Below are positions 25,357 to 34,852 of a DNA stretch of 64,000 nt, in pieces. Position 1 is the first letter of the stretch; every line of letters starts with the position of its first letter. The stretch comes from JAGDMJ01 sp963809695 (GTDB lineage Bacteria; Bacteroidota; Ignavibacteria; UBA10030; UBA6906): assembly GCA_963809695.1 (NCBI GenBank), contig CAWEKI010000005.1, positions 62,001-126,000 of the forward strand. The letters are read 5' to 3'. The notes beneath the pieces are model-generated. The model saw nothing but the letters and a program-made list of their open reading frames with translations, ran no database searches and had not been told where the DNA came from. Both the position numbers and the translations under genes were made by a program.

Positions 25357-26841
25357 ATGGCAAAACCATTGAATATCCTTTTTGTCTCCAGCGAGGTCGA
25401 ACCCTTTGCCAAGACGGGCGGATTGGCAGACGTCTCCGGTGCCCTCCCTCAAACCATTAAACAACTCGACCACGAAATTCGCGTCATGATGCCCCGCTAC
25501 GGCAGCATAAACGAGCGGAAATCACGGCTTCATGAGATGATACGCCTGAAAGAGATTAATATCCCGGTCGGCTCGAAGAATTTTCCGGCAAGCGTCAAAT
25601 CCTCGTTTATTGTCACTAGCCACGCGAAAGTGCAGACATACTTCCTGGACAATACTCCACTTTTTGGCAGGTCCGGGCTCTATGTCCACCCTGACTCCAA
25701 GAAGGAATACGAGGACAACGACGACCGTTTTATCTTCTTCTGCAGAGGCGTCCTGGAGGTCCTGAAGAAGCTGGGGTGGCAGCCGGATATCATTCACTGT
25801 AATGATTGGCCTACGGCGCTCGTTCCGGCCTACTTGAAGACCCTGTACAAAGACGACCCCTTCTACCGGGACACCCGTTCGGTGTTCACCATTCACAACA
25901 TGGCCTATCAGGGAGTTTTTCCCCGATCGGTCTTCGCGAAAACCGGGCTGCCCGCTCGGCTTCTTGCAGAAGACGGGATCGAAGCCTACGGCAAATTGAA
26001 CTTTCTGAAGGCAGGATTGGTCTTCGCTGACGCGATCACGACCGTGAGTGAAAAATACGCCGAAGAAATTCAGTCCTCCGACGAATTTGGGGCGGGACTG
26101 CAGGATGTGGTCAAGAAGCGGAAGAAGGACCTGAGCGGGATCATCAACGGCATCGATTACACGATCTGGGATCCTTCCGTGGACGAACTGATCCCGCACC
26201 GGTTCGACGCCAGGTCGATCGATCTCAAGGTCGAGGACAAGAAGGCACTCCTGGCGAAGATGGGGCTTCCGTTCCAGGAGAAGACACCGGTGATCGGCAT
26301 TATCTCCCGCCTTGCGGACCAAAAGGGATTTGATTTGATCGATGAGGTCCTGGATGATCTGATCGATTTGAACATCCAGCTCGTCGTGCTCGGCACAGGC
26401 GAGAAGAAGTATCATGACATGTTTGAGCGGACCCAGAAAAAATATCCGCAGAAGGTGGCCGTCGCACTGACGTTCAGCAATGAGCTTGCCCACCTCATTG
26501 AGGCCGGGAGCGACATGTTCCTCATGCCGTCCCGCTATGAGCCATGCGGCCTGAACCAGCTTTACAGCCTTCGCTACGGGACCATCCCGATCGTGCGTGC
26601 GACAGGGGGGCTGGAAGACACCATTGAGGACTACGCTGCTTCCTCCGGCAGCGGCACAGGATTCAAATTCAAGCATTACGACAGCCGCGAGATGTTGCGC
26701 GCCGTGCAACGGGCTGTGCAGACTTACGGAGATCAGGCCGTGTGGCGGAAATTGATGAAGACGGGAATGAACAAGGATTTCTCCTGGGAAGCTTCGGCAA
26801 AGAAATACATCCAGCTTTACAGGAGCCTTGTGAAGAAGTGA
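25357..26841 (+). CDS. glgA: Glycogen (starch) synthase
   Basis: A 494-residue GT5 enzyme that extends alpha-1,4-glucan from ADP-glucose. The ADP-glucose-binding KTGGLADVSGALP motif is at residues 17-29, and the C-terminal site is at MPSRYEPCGLNQLYSLRYG followed by TGGLEDTI. Length and ends match GlgA. Its TGA overlaps the ATG of gmhB by one base (TGATG), so the two are co-transcribed. The roughly 340-base upstream gap is shared with the divergent porU leader; I see only a weak plus-strand promoter candidate there. Confidence 0.96.
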   Translation: MAKPLNILFVSSEVEPFAKTGGLADVSGALPQTIKQLDHEIRVMMPRYGSINERKSRLHEMIRLKEINIPVGSKNFPASVKSSFIVTSHAKVQTYFLDNTPLFGRSGLYVHPDSKKEYEDNDDRFIFFCRGVLEVLKKLGWQPDIIHCNDWPTALVPAYLKTLYKDDPFYRDTRSVFTIHNMAYQGVFPRSVFAKTGLPARLLAEDGIEAYGKLNFLKAGLVFADAITTVSEKYAEEIQSSDEFGAGLQDVVKKRKKDLSGIINGIDYTIWDPSVDELIPHRFDARSIDLKVEDKKALLAKMGLPFQEKTPVIGIISRLADQKGFDLIDEVLDDLIDLNIQLVVLGTGEKKYHDMFERTQKKYPQKVAVALTFSNELAHLIEAGSDMFLMPSRYEPCGLNQLYSLRYGTIPIVRATGGLEDTIEDYAASSGSGTGFKFKHYDSREMLRAVQRAVQTYGDQAVWRKLMKTGMNKDFSWEASAKKYIQLYRSLVKK

Positions 26842-27437
26842 TGGGAGGACGCATTGCTGCATTTCTTGATCGCGATGGGACGTTGAACAAAGAAGTGAAC
26901 TTTGTGCGGACGCCTGAGGAACTGGAGCTGCTTCCGGGCGCAGCCGCCTCGGTGCGCACGTTGAACGAACGCGGGATTGTCGTCTGCATCATCTCCAACC
27001 AATCGGGAGTGGCCCGGGGGTTTTTCACGGAAGAGGACCTCGTCCCCATTCACGCGAAACTGGAGCGCGAGCTCGGTCGCTCGGGGGCGTGGATCAATCG
27101 CATCTACTACTGTCCACACCATCCGACTGAGGGCAAGCCCCCATACAATGTCGTGTGTACATGCCGCAAACCGGAGACCGGCATGCTCCGTCAGGCAGCA
27201 CGGGAATTCGATCTGGACCTCCAGCGCTCATTCGTCGTGGGAGACCGGATTGTGGACATCCAGGCGGGACGCGCCGCCGGGGCAACGACGATCCTGGTGA
27301 TGACCGGCTACGGACCGTATGCCCTGGAGGAATGCCGCGAGAGGGGCGTTGTCCCCGATTTCATCGCCGTGGATATCGCCGGGGCCGCAGAAGTCATTAT
27401 GCAGAAGACTAAAGGAGAAGCACCTGAGAATGATTGA
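26841..27437 (+). CDS. gmhB: D-glycero-D-manno-heptose 1,7-bisphosphate 7-phosphatase
   Basis: A 198-residue HAD-family phosphatase that removes the 7-phosphate in ADP-heptose synthesis for LPS core, or acts in a related sugar pathway. HAD motif I is FLDRDGTLN (residues about 8-16) and motif II is in IISNQSG. The zinc-binding loop is CPHHPTEG...CTCRKP, and motif III/IV is in FVVGDRIVDIQAG, with Arg where Asp-Lys types differ. The true start is ATG 26841, overlapping the glgA stop; the longer open frame upstream lies inside glgA. It is followed with an 8-base overlap by a lipoprotein gene, so this is one operon. Confidence 0.9.
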   Translation: MGGRIAAFLDRDGTLNKEVNFVRTPEELELLPGAAASVRTLNERGIVVCIISNQSGVARGFFTEEDLVPIHAKLERELGRSGAWINRIYYCPHHPTEGKPPYNVVCTCRKPETGMLRQAAREFDLDLQRSFVVGDRIVDIQAGRAAGATTILVMTGYGPYALEECRERGVVPDFIAVDIAGAAEVIMQKTKGEAPEND

Positions 27438-28626
27438 ACGCAAGCGAGCCTGGATCCTGACAATTACGCAATGTGTGTGGTTCACCTGCACCGCCCTGCT
27501 CGGAGTGTCGTGCAGCGAAGAGCCTACGGACCAGAACTCCCCCATGGCCCCGGTGCCCCTGCCCGGCGTCATCATCCGCGACACCACGATTATGGCAACA
27601 AACGACTCTACCTTCAAGCAGTATCTGCCAATGGACGGCGTCACCAATCTTGTTGGCAATGCGGAGGGGTATACTGCGCTTGCGGTGCTCGAGTTTTACC
27701 CGAGCAGCTTTGCTCTTCGCGACACGGTGAACGTGTTGTCAGCGACGTTGAGGCTGCGCCTCTCATACAGGCTTGGCGATGCCACGGGCCCATTCTCCTT
27801 TGATGTCTACCGCGTAACCCGGCCATGGAACGCAGCCACGCTGAGCTGGGACAGCGTCCAAACCGGTTTCTATGATGCTTCCACCAAGCGCGGCACCTTC
27901 TCCGCGACCGTGACATCGGATACGGCATTCCTCAGCGTGGATCTGGATACGGCCATGGTGCGGGAATGGATAAGCAGCACGGCAGCCATTGATGCGAGAT
28001 ATGGGATCATTCTCGTCCCCACTCCGTCCTCTTCGGTCCGGGGCTTCGTGCAATTCGGCGCCAGTGACTCGACATCCTATTACCCGACGCTGCAGATCAT
28101 TGCCGCCAACACGAGCGGGACCACGAGAGATACAGCCACGTACAGCAGCGGCATGGCAACCTTCGTGGGTGACGTCACACTTCCCAACGACCCGGGAATC
28201 ATCAGCGTCCAGGCCGGTGTTGTGTACAGGGGCCGGCTCAGGTTCGATGTTTCCTTTATTCCGCGCGGCACGGTCATCAACAACGCGATGCTCTCGCTTG
28301 ATGCGGCCCCGGCATCTTCGCGGCTGACCAGCTTTACCGCCGATACGTCCGTGTTGGTGCATGTTGCTCTGAGCGACGATCCATCGAACCTTGAAGGCGC
28401 GACCGCAGTACTTCACCCTGCGTCGGGAACAATCACCACGTTCACGGGCGATATCAGTCACGCGGTCCAATCCTGGGTGAAAGGTCCGAACTACGGTCTT
28501 GTCTTACGGAATGGTCTTCCCGCGGAAACGAGCAGGTTCGACCTGTATGGCTTCTATGGCGTGCGCGCGGCAACCGCTGCGGTCAGGCCCAGGCTCAAAA
28601 TTGTTTATTCTCTTCAAAACCAATAG
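27430..28626 (+). CDS. Lipoprotein with DNRLRE-like beta domains
   Basis: A 398-residue predicted lipoprotein with basic N-terminus MIERKRAW, hydrophobic helix and lipobox-like LLGVSC (Cys about 29). The mature part is beta-rich, with alternating strands and the motif VYRVTRPWNAATLSWDS, reminiscent of DNRLRE-type extracellular modules; a second similar half follows residue about 245. Function unknown. It overlaps gmhB by 8 bases with AAGGAG upstream of ATG 27430, and the next gene starts one base after its stop, so it probably works with that outer-membrane protein. Confidence 0.7.
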   Translation: MIERKRAWILTITQCVWFTCTALLGVSCSEEPTDQNSPMAPVPLPGVIIRDTTIMATNDSTFKQYLPMDGVTNLVGNAEGYTALAVLEFYPSSFALRDTVNVLSATLRLRLSYRLGDATGPFSFDVYRVTRPWNAATLSWDSVQTGFYDASTKRGTFSATVTSDTAFLSVDLDTAMVREWISSTAAIDARYGIILVPTPSSSVRGFVQFGASDSTSYYPTLQIIAANTSGTTRDTATYSSGMATFVGDVTLPNDPGIISVQAGVVYRGRLRFDVSFIPRGTVINNAMLSLDAAPASSRLTSFTADTSVLVHVALSDDPSNLEGATAVLHPASGTITTFTGDISHAVQSWVKGPNYGLVLRNGLPAETSRFDLYGFYGVRAATAAVRPRLKIVYSLQNQ

Positions 28627-28627
28627 T

Positions 28628-29896
28628 ATGTCATTCTTTCGCACACTGTTGCTCATTTGCGCCGTTCTCTCTGGTGTTGCCTCCCTGGCACACGCAGGCA
28701 ACGGAGGGTCCACGTACTCTGTGCTGGGACTCGGCGACCTCCGCTATATGCCTGGTGCCCGCAGTGCGGGCATGGGGTACACAGGTATTGGACTGCCAAG
28801 CTCGATGTTCATCAACCCCACGGCACCGGCCACCTGGGCAACCATCACCCGCACGAGAGTCGATGCAAGCCTCCTGTATGAGGGATTCAGCACCAGCGAT
28901 GGACGCGTGTCCCGTTATCTCGCCGATGCGAATTTTGCCGGGGCACTCCTGGCTATCCCGATCTCCCCGCTTGACGGAATCGTCCTCGTGGGAGGATTCA
29001 CTCCTTACAGCAACGTGAATTTCAATCTCGCGACCTCCGGTTCGTACAAGACAGGGACCGATGAGTTCGATTACACGTTGCGACATACCGGTAGCGGAGG
29101 GCTTGGACAGGCTCAGATCGGCCTGTCGTGGGCTCCGCGGGATCAACTGGCACTGGGTGCATCGCTCAATTATGTCTTTGGCACGGTCGATAAGGCCATA
29201 GCGATGACCTCAACGTCGGGCACCTATGCCGTCGGCCTCTCAACGCAGACGGCCGACATGCACGGCGTGTTGGTCAATGTGGGCGCGCTCTACTCGGGGT
29301 TTGGCGGATCGTTCCGTCCCCTCTCCGTGGGCGTGAACCTGACCACGCCGGGCGTCCTCTCCTCAACTCGAAAGAGAACGTACGTCTTCAGCGGGGGCGG
29401 GCAATCCACTCCCGAACTTGACACGTTGCAGGAATCATTTGGGACCATCACGGTCCCGATCGCTCTGGGGGTGGGCCTGTCCTGGGCTCTTGGTGAGCGC
29501 CTGATATTTGCCGCCGACTACCGCATGCAGCCATGGGCGAGTTCGGAGTTCTATGGTTCAACGCCAGAGGGCATTCGGAACAGTTCCATGGCGGGCATTG
29601 GATTCGAGAGAGTCCCGTCACGGGATCCCTCCGCTTCGTTTGTCGATCACCTCTCATACCGGCTTGGCTTCGTCTATAACGCAACCTACTATCAAATAAA
29701 GGGAGTTCCGATCAACGAATGGAACGGAACGGCCGGCCTCTCGCTCCCCATCAGCGGCGATACCCGGCTGAACCTTTCCGCCGAGTACGGCGCCAGAGGG
29801 ACAAAGACCAACGGGCTCGTCAGGGAAACCGTCTTCCGGTTCACCGCGTCGATCACCCTCGGGGAGATGTGGTTTGTACGACCGGAAGAAGATTAA
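28628..29896 (+). CDS. Outer-membrane beta-barrel protein, porin/FadL-like
   Basis: A 422-residue protein with a signal peptide (MSFFRTLLLICAVLSGVASLAHA) and repeated amphipathic strands ending in a Phe/Trp-rich region (FRFTASITLGEMWFVRPEED). The N-terminal GLGDLRYMPGARSAGMGYTG then MFINPTAPATWATIT resembles the N-terminal hatch region of PorV/FadL-type barrels, so it may be an outer-membrane transporter or T9SS-associated barrel. It begins one base after the preceding lipoprotein gene. A longer upstream frame runs inside that gene and is not used. Confidence 0.7.
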   Translation: MSFFRTLLLICAVLSGVASLAHAGNGGSTYSVLGLGDLRYMPGARSAGMGYTGIGLPSSMFINPTAPATWATITRTRVDASLLYEGFSTSDGRVSRYLADANFAGALLAIPISPLDGIVLVGGFTPYSNVNFNLATSGSYKTGTDEFDYTLRHTGSGGLGQAQIGLSWAPRDQLALGASLNYVFGTVDKAIAMTSTSGTYAVGLSTQTADMHGVLVNVGALYSGFGGSFRPLSVGVNLTTPGVLSSTRKRTYVFSGGGQSTPELDTLQESFGTITVPIALGVGLSWALGERLIFAADYRMQPWASSEFYGSTPEGIRNSSMAGIGFERVPSRDPSASFVDHLSYRLGFVYNATYYQIKGVPINEWNGTAGLSLPISGDTRLNLSAEYGARGTKTNGLVRETVFRFTASITLGEMWFVRPEED

Positions 29897-29983
29897 GGAT
29901 CGAACATGTGGAGAGACCTCGGTACTCCATGAGATAAGACCCCCGGGTAACAATCGCGCCAGACACCAGACTATCACATATCC

Positions 29984-31276
29984 ATGACCCATCTTCAGAA
30001 TCAAGATCCCGAGGTTTTCTCCGCGGTCCGGAATGAAATCCGCCGGCAGAATACGAAGCTCGAACTGATCGCGTCAGAGAATTTCGTGAGCATGGCGGTC
30101 CTTGAGGCGGTCGGCTCGCCGCTCACCAACAAGTACGCCGAAGGATATCCCGGCAAGCGGTACTATGGCGGCTGCGAATTTGTGGACGTTGCGGAGAACC
30201 TTGCCCGTGACAGGGCAAAGCAGCTTTTTGGCGCCGAGTACGCAAACGTGCAACCGCACTCGGGCTCGCAGGCAAACATGGCCGTTTATTTCACGTTCGT
30301 GAAGCCCGGCGATACGCTGATGGGGATGAACCTCTCGCACGGAGGGCACCTGACACATGGCTCGCCCGTGAATTTTTCCGGCCAGTTCTATAAGTTCATT
30401 CCGTACGGCGTCAATCCCGAGACCGGCAGGATCGATTTCAACGAGGTCGAAAGTCTCGCGAAGCAGCACAAGCCGAAGATGATCACTGTGGGCGCAAGCG
30501 CCTATTCCCGCAATATCAACTACAAGGCGTTTCGCGAGATCGCAGACAAGGTCGGTGCGTTCCTTTTCGCGGACATCGCCCATCCGGCCGGGCTCATCGC
30601 CAGGAAACTGCTGGACGATCCTCTTCCCTGGTGCCATGTGGTCACATCGACCACGCACAAGACGCTGCGCGGACCGCGGGGCGGTTTGATTCTGATGGGG
30701 AAGGATTTCGACAACCCGTTTGGACTGGTAGCCCCCAAATCGGGCCGCACCAAGAAAATGTCCGAACTGATCGATTCCATGGTCATCCCCGGCATCCAGG
30801 GGGGACCGCTCATGCACGTCATCGCCGGCAAGGCAGTGGCATTCGGCGAGGCGCTGCGTCCTGAGTTCGAGACATACGGACGGCACGTCATCAAAAACGG
30901 TCAGACGCTCGCGGCAAAGCTCGTAGGCCATGGCTTCAAGGTGATCTCCGGGGGCACCGACAACCATCTTATGCTTGTGGACCTCCGCTCCAAGAACCTG
31001 ACCGGCAAGGAGGTGCAGGAAGCGCTCGACGAGGCAGGCATTACCGTGAACAAGAATGCCGTACCGTTTGATGACAAGAGCCCGCTCATCACCAGCGGCA
31101 TCCGCATCGGCACTCCCGCGCTTACGACGCGCGGAATGAAAGAGAAGGAAATGGAAGAGGTGGGTGATCTGATCAACGAAGTGGTGTGCAACATCGGGAA
31201 GAAGGACGTGTACGCATCCGTGGCCCGGAACGTGGAGCATCTCTGCCTCCGGTTCCCCCTCTATCCGGAACTGTGA
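29984..31276 (+). CDS. glyA: Serine hydroxymethyltransferase
   Basis: A 430-residue PLP enzyme that interconverts serine and glycine with tetrahydrofolate. The PLP lysine is in VTSTTHKTLRGPRGG (about residue 226), and the N-terminal signature LELIASENFVS plus KYAEGYPGKRYYGGCE are diagnostic. Full length for the family. The gene after it starts one base past its stop codon and encodes a PorV-like protein. The large opposite-strand frame across this region is a shadow. Confidence 0.97.
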   Translation: MTHLQNQDPEVFSAVRNEIRRQNTKLELIASENFVSMAVLEAVGSPLTNKYAEGYPGKRYYGGCEFVDVAENLARDRAKQLFGAEYANVQPHSGSQANMAVYFTFVKPGDTLMGMNLSHGGHLTHGSPVNFSGQFYKFIPYGVNPETGRIDFNEVESLAKQHKPKMITVGASAYSRNINYKAFREIADKVGAFLFADIAHPAGLIARKLLDDPLPWCHVVTSTTHKTLRGPRGGLILMGKDFDNPFGLVAPKSGRTKKMSELIDSMVIPGIQGGPLMHVIAGKAVAFGEALRPEFETYGRHVIKNGQTLAAKLVGHGFKVISGGTDNHLMLVDLRSKNLTGKEVQEALDEAGITVNKNAVPFDDKSPLITSGIRIGTPALTTRGMKEKEMEEVGDLINEVVCNIGKKDVYASVARNVEHLCLRFPLYPEL

Positions 31277-31277
31277 T

Positions 31278-32411
31278 ATGCGGAACGCTTTGCGGGTTAC
31301 CGCCCTCGCTGCACTCTTTGCCTCTGTCACAGCGCATGCTCAAATGCTGGCGCTTGATACACCGACCGATCCGCGCTCGGTTGCCATGGGAGAGTCCTTT
31401 GTGGCCCTCCCGGGGACTCCCGCGGCGCTCATGTATAACCCGGCAGGCATAACACGTGTTGCGGGAATAACGGCGGCATACGCGCAACGCCAGTTCAACT
31501 GGATCAGCTGGGTCGAGGACAGGAAGTATTATTCTGCCACCGTCACCGTTCACACCCCTCTCTTTACGCTGGGGGCGATCTACGAACGAGAGTACTACGG
31601 CGATTTTTCCCTTAGGACCACAGACTTTCCGGAGGGCGCCGCTACCGGCTCGTTGTACGACGATCTGTTCGGCCTGGGAGCCGGAATCTCACTGGGCGAA
31701 CGGGTCGACGTTGGTGTTATGGCAAAAGTGTTCGACCGCAGTTTTATCGCAACCGGGGGGTCCGTCGACCTGAAGACAACCCCGGCGTTCATGTTCGACG
31801 CGGGGGTTATCTACCGCTCCCTGCGCTCCGGGAACGATCAACACCTCAGTGAGCTGTTTACGGCCGGCCTTTCGTTGCAGAACTTTGGAACTGCAATGAA
31901 GAGCCAGTTGAGCGTACCCGGGCTGGAGGGACAGTCGGTATCGCACATTGAAACGTTGATGCCACACTATCTACGTGCCGGCGGGTCATACTCCCTCACC
32001 AAACCGTCCGGCAGAGGAAACGGCCTGGTTCCTTTTCAGCTTCTCCTAACCGGGGAACTCCGATACCTGTTGAATTCCGGGGCGTTAGAGACCACCAATC
32101 GTCTCGGCGCAGGAGTGGGGGGCGAGAGCTTGATCTATGAATTGCTGAGCATCCGCCTTGGAGTCCTCACCAACCCGGATAATACCGAATATGCTACAGG
32201 GGGAGAATGGACGTACCGGTTTGGACTGGGGTTGAACTTCCCTTTTCGCCTGGTCGGTATCAAGGCCCCGCTGACACTGCAGGGGGAGTATGCTGCGATC
32301 CCTGTCGACAACAACTCGTTGGTGTTCCCGGCTTCCGGAACCCCGCCGACAGTGAAATCATTTCTCCACGTTTTTTCAGTCAGCCTGCGGTACGAGGATG
32401 ACGTGTTCTAG
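31278..32411 (+). CDS. PorV/PorQ-family outer-membrane protein
   Basis: A 377-residue protein with signal peptide MRNALRVTALAALFASVTAHA and the PorV/PorQ family start: LDTPTDPRSVAMGESFVALP then AALMYNPAGITRV. The rest is alternating barrel strands ending FLHVFSVSLRYEDDVF. PorV-like proteins bind T9SS cargo at the outer membrane, so this may be a second, cargo-specific shuttle. It starts one base after glyA and 27 bases precede tatC. The exact paralogue (PorV, PorQ or other) cannot be decided here. Confidence 0.75.
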   Translation: MRNALRVTALAALFASVTAHAQMLALDTPTDPRSVAMGESFVALPGTPAALMYNPAGITRVAGITAAYAQRQFNWISWVEDRKYYSATVTVHTPLFTLGAIYEREYYGDFSLRTTDFPEGAATGSLYDDLFGLGAGISLGERVDVGVMAKVFDRSFIATGGSVDLKTTPAFMFDAGVIYRSLRSGNDQHLSELFTAGLSLQNFGTAMKSQLSVPGLEGQSVSHIETLMPHYLRAGGSYSLTKPSGRGNGLVPFQLLLTGELRYLLNSGALETTNRLGAGVGGESLIYELLSIRLGVLTNPDNTEYATGGEWTYRFGLGLNFPFRLVGIKAPLTLQGEYAAIPVDNNSLVFPASGTPPTVKSFLHVFSVSLRYEDDVF

Positions 32412-32438
32412 GACAAGCGCAGTGTTTGATTGTTGATT

Positions 32439-33239
32439 ATGGATGACACAACAGCTTCATACCCGGGCGTTGACGAGCCTATGGGCAACAGCAAAGAGAT
32501 GTCGTTCCTCGAGCATCTGGAGGAGCTCCGGTGGCGTATTATCAAGGCGCTCGTCGGCGTGATCCTGGGAATGATCGTCTGCTGGATCTTCATCGACTTC
32601 ATCATGAACTCGGTTCTCCTGAGGCCGGTGATCAGCCTGAATCACAACCTCTCCCCCGGCCAGCAACCCCTCCGCCTGCAAAATCTCAAGCCGTTCGGAC
32701 AGCTCTTTCTCTACATGCAGGTGGCGATCATTGGCGGGATCATCCTGAGCGTTCCCAATATCCTGTATCAGCTCTGGGCATTCATCGCTCCCGGACTGAT
32801 GCCGAAGGAGCGGCGGTACATCAAGTGGATCGTCTTCTTCTCCTCCTTCTGTTTCCTGTTCGGGATCGCGTTCTCGTATTTCCTGATGCTGCCGGCCGCG
32901 CTGCAGTTCTTCGCAGGGTTTGGCAGCATGGACATCGAGAACAATATCGCAATCAACGAGTACATGGATTTTGTCATCAGCGTGATGCTGGCTGCGGGCG
33001 TGGTATTCGAGCTCCCGATGGTCTCCTGGTTCCTCTCCAAGCTGGGAATCCTGACGCCGGCTTTCATGCGCAAGTATCGCCGCCACTCTATCGTAGGCAT
33101 TTTCGTCCTCGCTGCAGTTCTGACTCCCGGTACTGATCCGGTCAGCCAGGTGCTCCTTGCGGTCCCGTTGCTGCTGCTTTATGAAGTCAGCGTCCTGATC
33201 TCTGTCTGGGCCTGGAAAGGCAAGAAGAAGAGTGACTGA
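32439..33239 (+). CDS. tatC: Twin-arginine translocase subunit TatC
   Basis: A 266-residue inner-membrane protein with six predicted helices that recognises twin-arginine signal peptides for folded-protein export. The N-terminal signature EMSFLEHLEELRWRI, the periplasmic FIAPGLMPKERRY segment and the C-terminal VLTPGTDPVSQVLLAVPLL are characteristic. ATG 32439 is chosen; in-frame TTGs lie just upstream. The stop overlaps the next gene's GTG start by 8 bases. No tatA is seen nearby. Confidence 0.95.
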   Translation: MDDTTASYPGVDEPMGNSKEMSFLEHLEELRWRIIKALVGVILGMIVCWIFIDFIMNSVLLRPVISLNHNLSPGQQPLRLQNLKPFGQLFLYMQVAIIGGIILSVPNILYQLWAFIAPGLMPKERRYIKWIVFFSSFCFLFGIAFSYFLMLPAALQFFAGFGSMDIENNIAINEYMDFVISVMLAAGVVFELPMVSWFLSKLGILTPAFMRKYRRHSIVGIFVLAAVLTPGTDPVSQVLLAVPLLLLYEVSVLISVWAWKGKKKSD

Positions 33240-34206
33240 CCTCGCCGACATCGCCCGTCCGATTCAGCAGCATCTCGGCGCATTTGACGAGGTCTTCCGC
33301 CGGTCCATCCGGTCGAATATCGGACTGGTGGACCTGATCACGCGCTACATCCTGCACCAGAAGGGAAAGAAGGTTCGCCCTCTGCTCGTGCTGCTCACCG
33401 CGGATATGTGCGGTGGGGTTACGGAAAAAACCTACCGCGGCGCAACGCTCGTCGAGATCCTCCACACGGCGACCCTGATCCATGATGACGTCGTGGACGA
33501 TGCCGACACCCGGCGCGGACTGGCTTCGATCAACGCCGTCTGGAAGAACAAGATCGCCGTGCTGATGGGGGATTTCCTCCTCTCGAAGGGACTTCTTCTC
33601 TCCCTCGAGTATGACGATATCCATTTCCTCAAGACCACCACCACAGCGGTGAAGAGAATGAGTGAAGGTGAGATCCACCAGATCCAGAAGAGCCGCAAAC
33701 TGGACATGGACGAGGAGACCTACCTGAAGATCATCGGCGACAAGACCGCATCTCTCCTGGCGACCTGCTGTGAGATCGGGGCAGCCAGTACCACAGAGGA
33801 CCCGGAGAAGCAGCGCCTGATGCGCGAATACGGAGAGAACGTGGGGATCGCATTCCAGATCCGGGATGATCTCCTTGACTATATCGGCAGAAAGAGCATC
33901 ACGGGGAAACCCACCGGGCTTGACCTGAGCGAAAAAAAACTCACCCTGCCATTGATTCACGCGATCAGTCAGGCGCCACCCAGAGAGGGAAAAGACATTA
34001 TCGGGATGATCAGAAACGGGGGAAAGAAGATCGACGTCCGTGGGATCGTGGATTTTGTGACGAAGCATGGCGGCATTGACTATGCCGCGGCGAAGGGCGC
34101 CTTCTATGCCAGCCGGGCCAAGGATACCCTGAGTTGCTTCCCGGACGGCGCCAGCAAGACATCCCTCGTGGCGTTCGCGGATTTTGTGGTGACACGGAAT
34201 AAATAG
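33232..34206 (+). CDS. Polyprenyl diphosphate synthase (trans-type)
   Basis: A 324-residue trans-isoprenyl diphosphate synthase. The first Asp-rich motif is in LIHDDVVDDADTRRG and the second is FQIRDDLLDYIG. The substrate region GKKVRPLLVLL is near residue 45. It condenses isopentenyl diphosphate onto an allylic diphosphate to make a quinone or carrier side chain; chain length cannot be set with confidence. It starts with GTG, overlapping tatC by 8 bases. A weak hairpin (ACAGGG...CCCTGT) follows the stop without a T-run. Confidence 0.92.
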   Translation: MTDLADIARPIQQHLGAFDEVFRRSIRSNIGLVDLITRYILHQKGKKVRPLLVLLTADMCGGVTEKTYRGATLVEILHTATLIHDDVVDDADTRRGLASINAVWKNKIAVLMGDFLLSKGLLLSLEYDDIHFLKTTTTAVKRMSEGEIHQIQKSRKLDMDEETYLKIIGDKTASLLATCCEIGAASTTEDPEKQRLMREYGENVGIAFQIRDDLLDYIGRKSITGKPTGLDLSEKKLTLPLIHAISQAPPREGKDIIGMIRNGGKKIDVRGIVDFVTKHGGIDYAAAKGAFYASRAKDTLSCFPDGASKTSLVAFADFVVTRNK

Positions 34207-34266
34207 AACAGGGGTCTGGCCCTGTCAATGCACAGGATAGCGTTCACTGACTTCTGGCTACTGTTC

Positions 34267-34836
34267 TTATGGCTTTTCGATCTCCGGCCGAATAGTTAAC
34301 ACCGGGCATTTCGCGTGGCGGACGATGCGGTCGGCGGTGCTTCCGAACAACATGTGCTCAACGCCGCTGTGCCCGTGGGTTGCCACGACAATCAAGTCCA
34401 CTTTCTTCTCCTCGGCTTCGTTGAGGATCTCCTGGTGTGGACTCCCGGTACGCACGACGGAGGTGGCCCGGACACGCGAGCCGATCTCCCGGTCGATGAG
34501 CGCCTGAAGCTCTTCGGCTCCCTTCTCACGCAGCTCCTCCTCGATGCCTGGCAGCACCACCTGCCCGAACCCCAGGTCAGCCGGGTACACGGTTGGCTCC
34601 ACCACGAAGACCAGATGCAAGGAGGCCCCGAACTGCTCCGCCAGCGGTATGGCATACTTGAGCGCGTTCTTGGAATGGACGGAAAAATCGATGGGGACAA
34701 GGATGGAATGAAGGCCGAGTGTCGGCTCTTTAACAACTGTCGATTTGGGTTCGGAAGCCTTCGGCCGGGATGCCCTGGAAGCGCGTGCGCGGCCCGGGCG
34801 CTTTCGGGAAGTCGGGGATGTTCGAGGTCTCTTCAT
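34267..34836 (-). CDS. Universal stress protein (UspA family)
   Basis: A 189-residue protein. A basic, low-complexity N-terminal tail (about 40 residues) precedes a single Usp domain (HSILVPIDFSVHSKNALKYA). The ATP-binding signature G-x2-G-x9-G-S is present in THGHSGVEHMLFGSTAD, so it is probably of the nucleotide-binding type. Such proteins respond to stress or starvation; the basic tail is unusual and might bind nucleic acid. It is the last gene of a minus-strand group after ilvE, 16 bases downstream. Confidence 0.9.
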   Translation of the reverse strand: MKRPRTSPTSRKRPGRARASRASRPKASEPKSTVVKEPTLGLHSILVPIDFSVHSKNALKYAIPLAEQFGASLHLVFVVEPTVYPADLGFGQVVLPGIEEELREKGAEELQALIDREIGSRVRATSVVRTGSPHQEILNEAEEKKVDLIVVATHGHSGVEHMLFGSTADRIVRHAKCPVLTIRPEIEKP

Positions 34837-34852
34837 GAGGATATCTCCCGGA

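Noticed and set aside
34207..34240. ACAGGG...CCCTGT hairpin after the polyprenyl synthase gene as a terminator
   Set aside because: Short stem with no T-run; not enough evidence.
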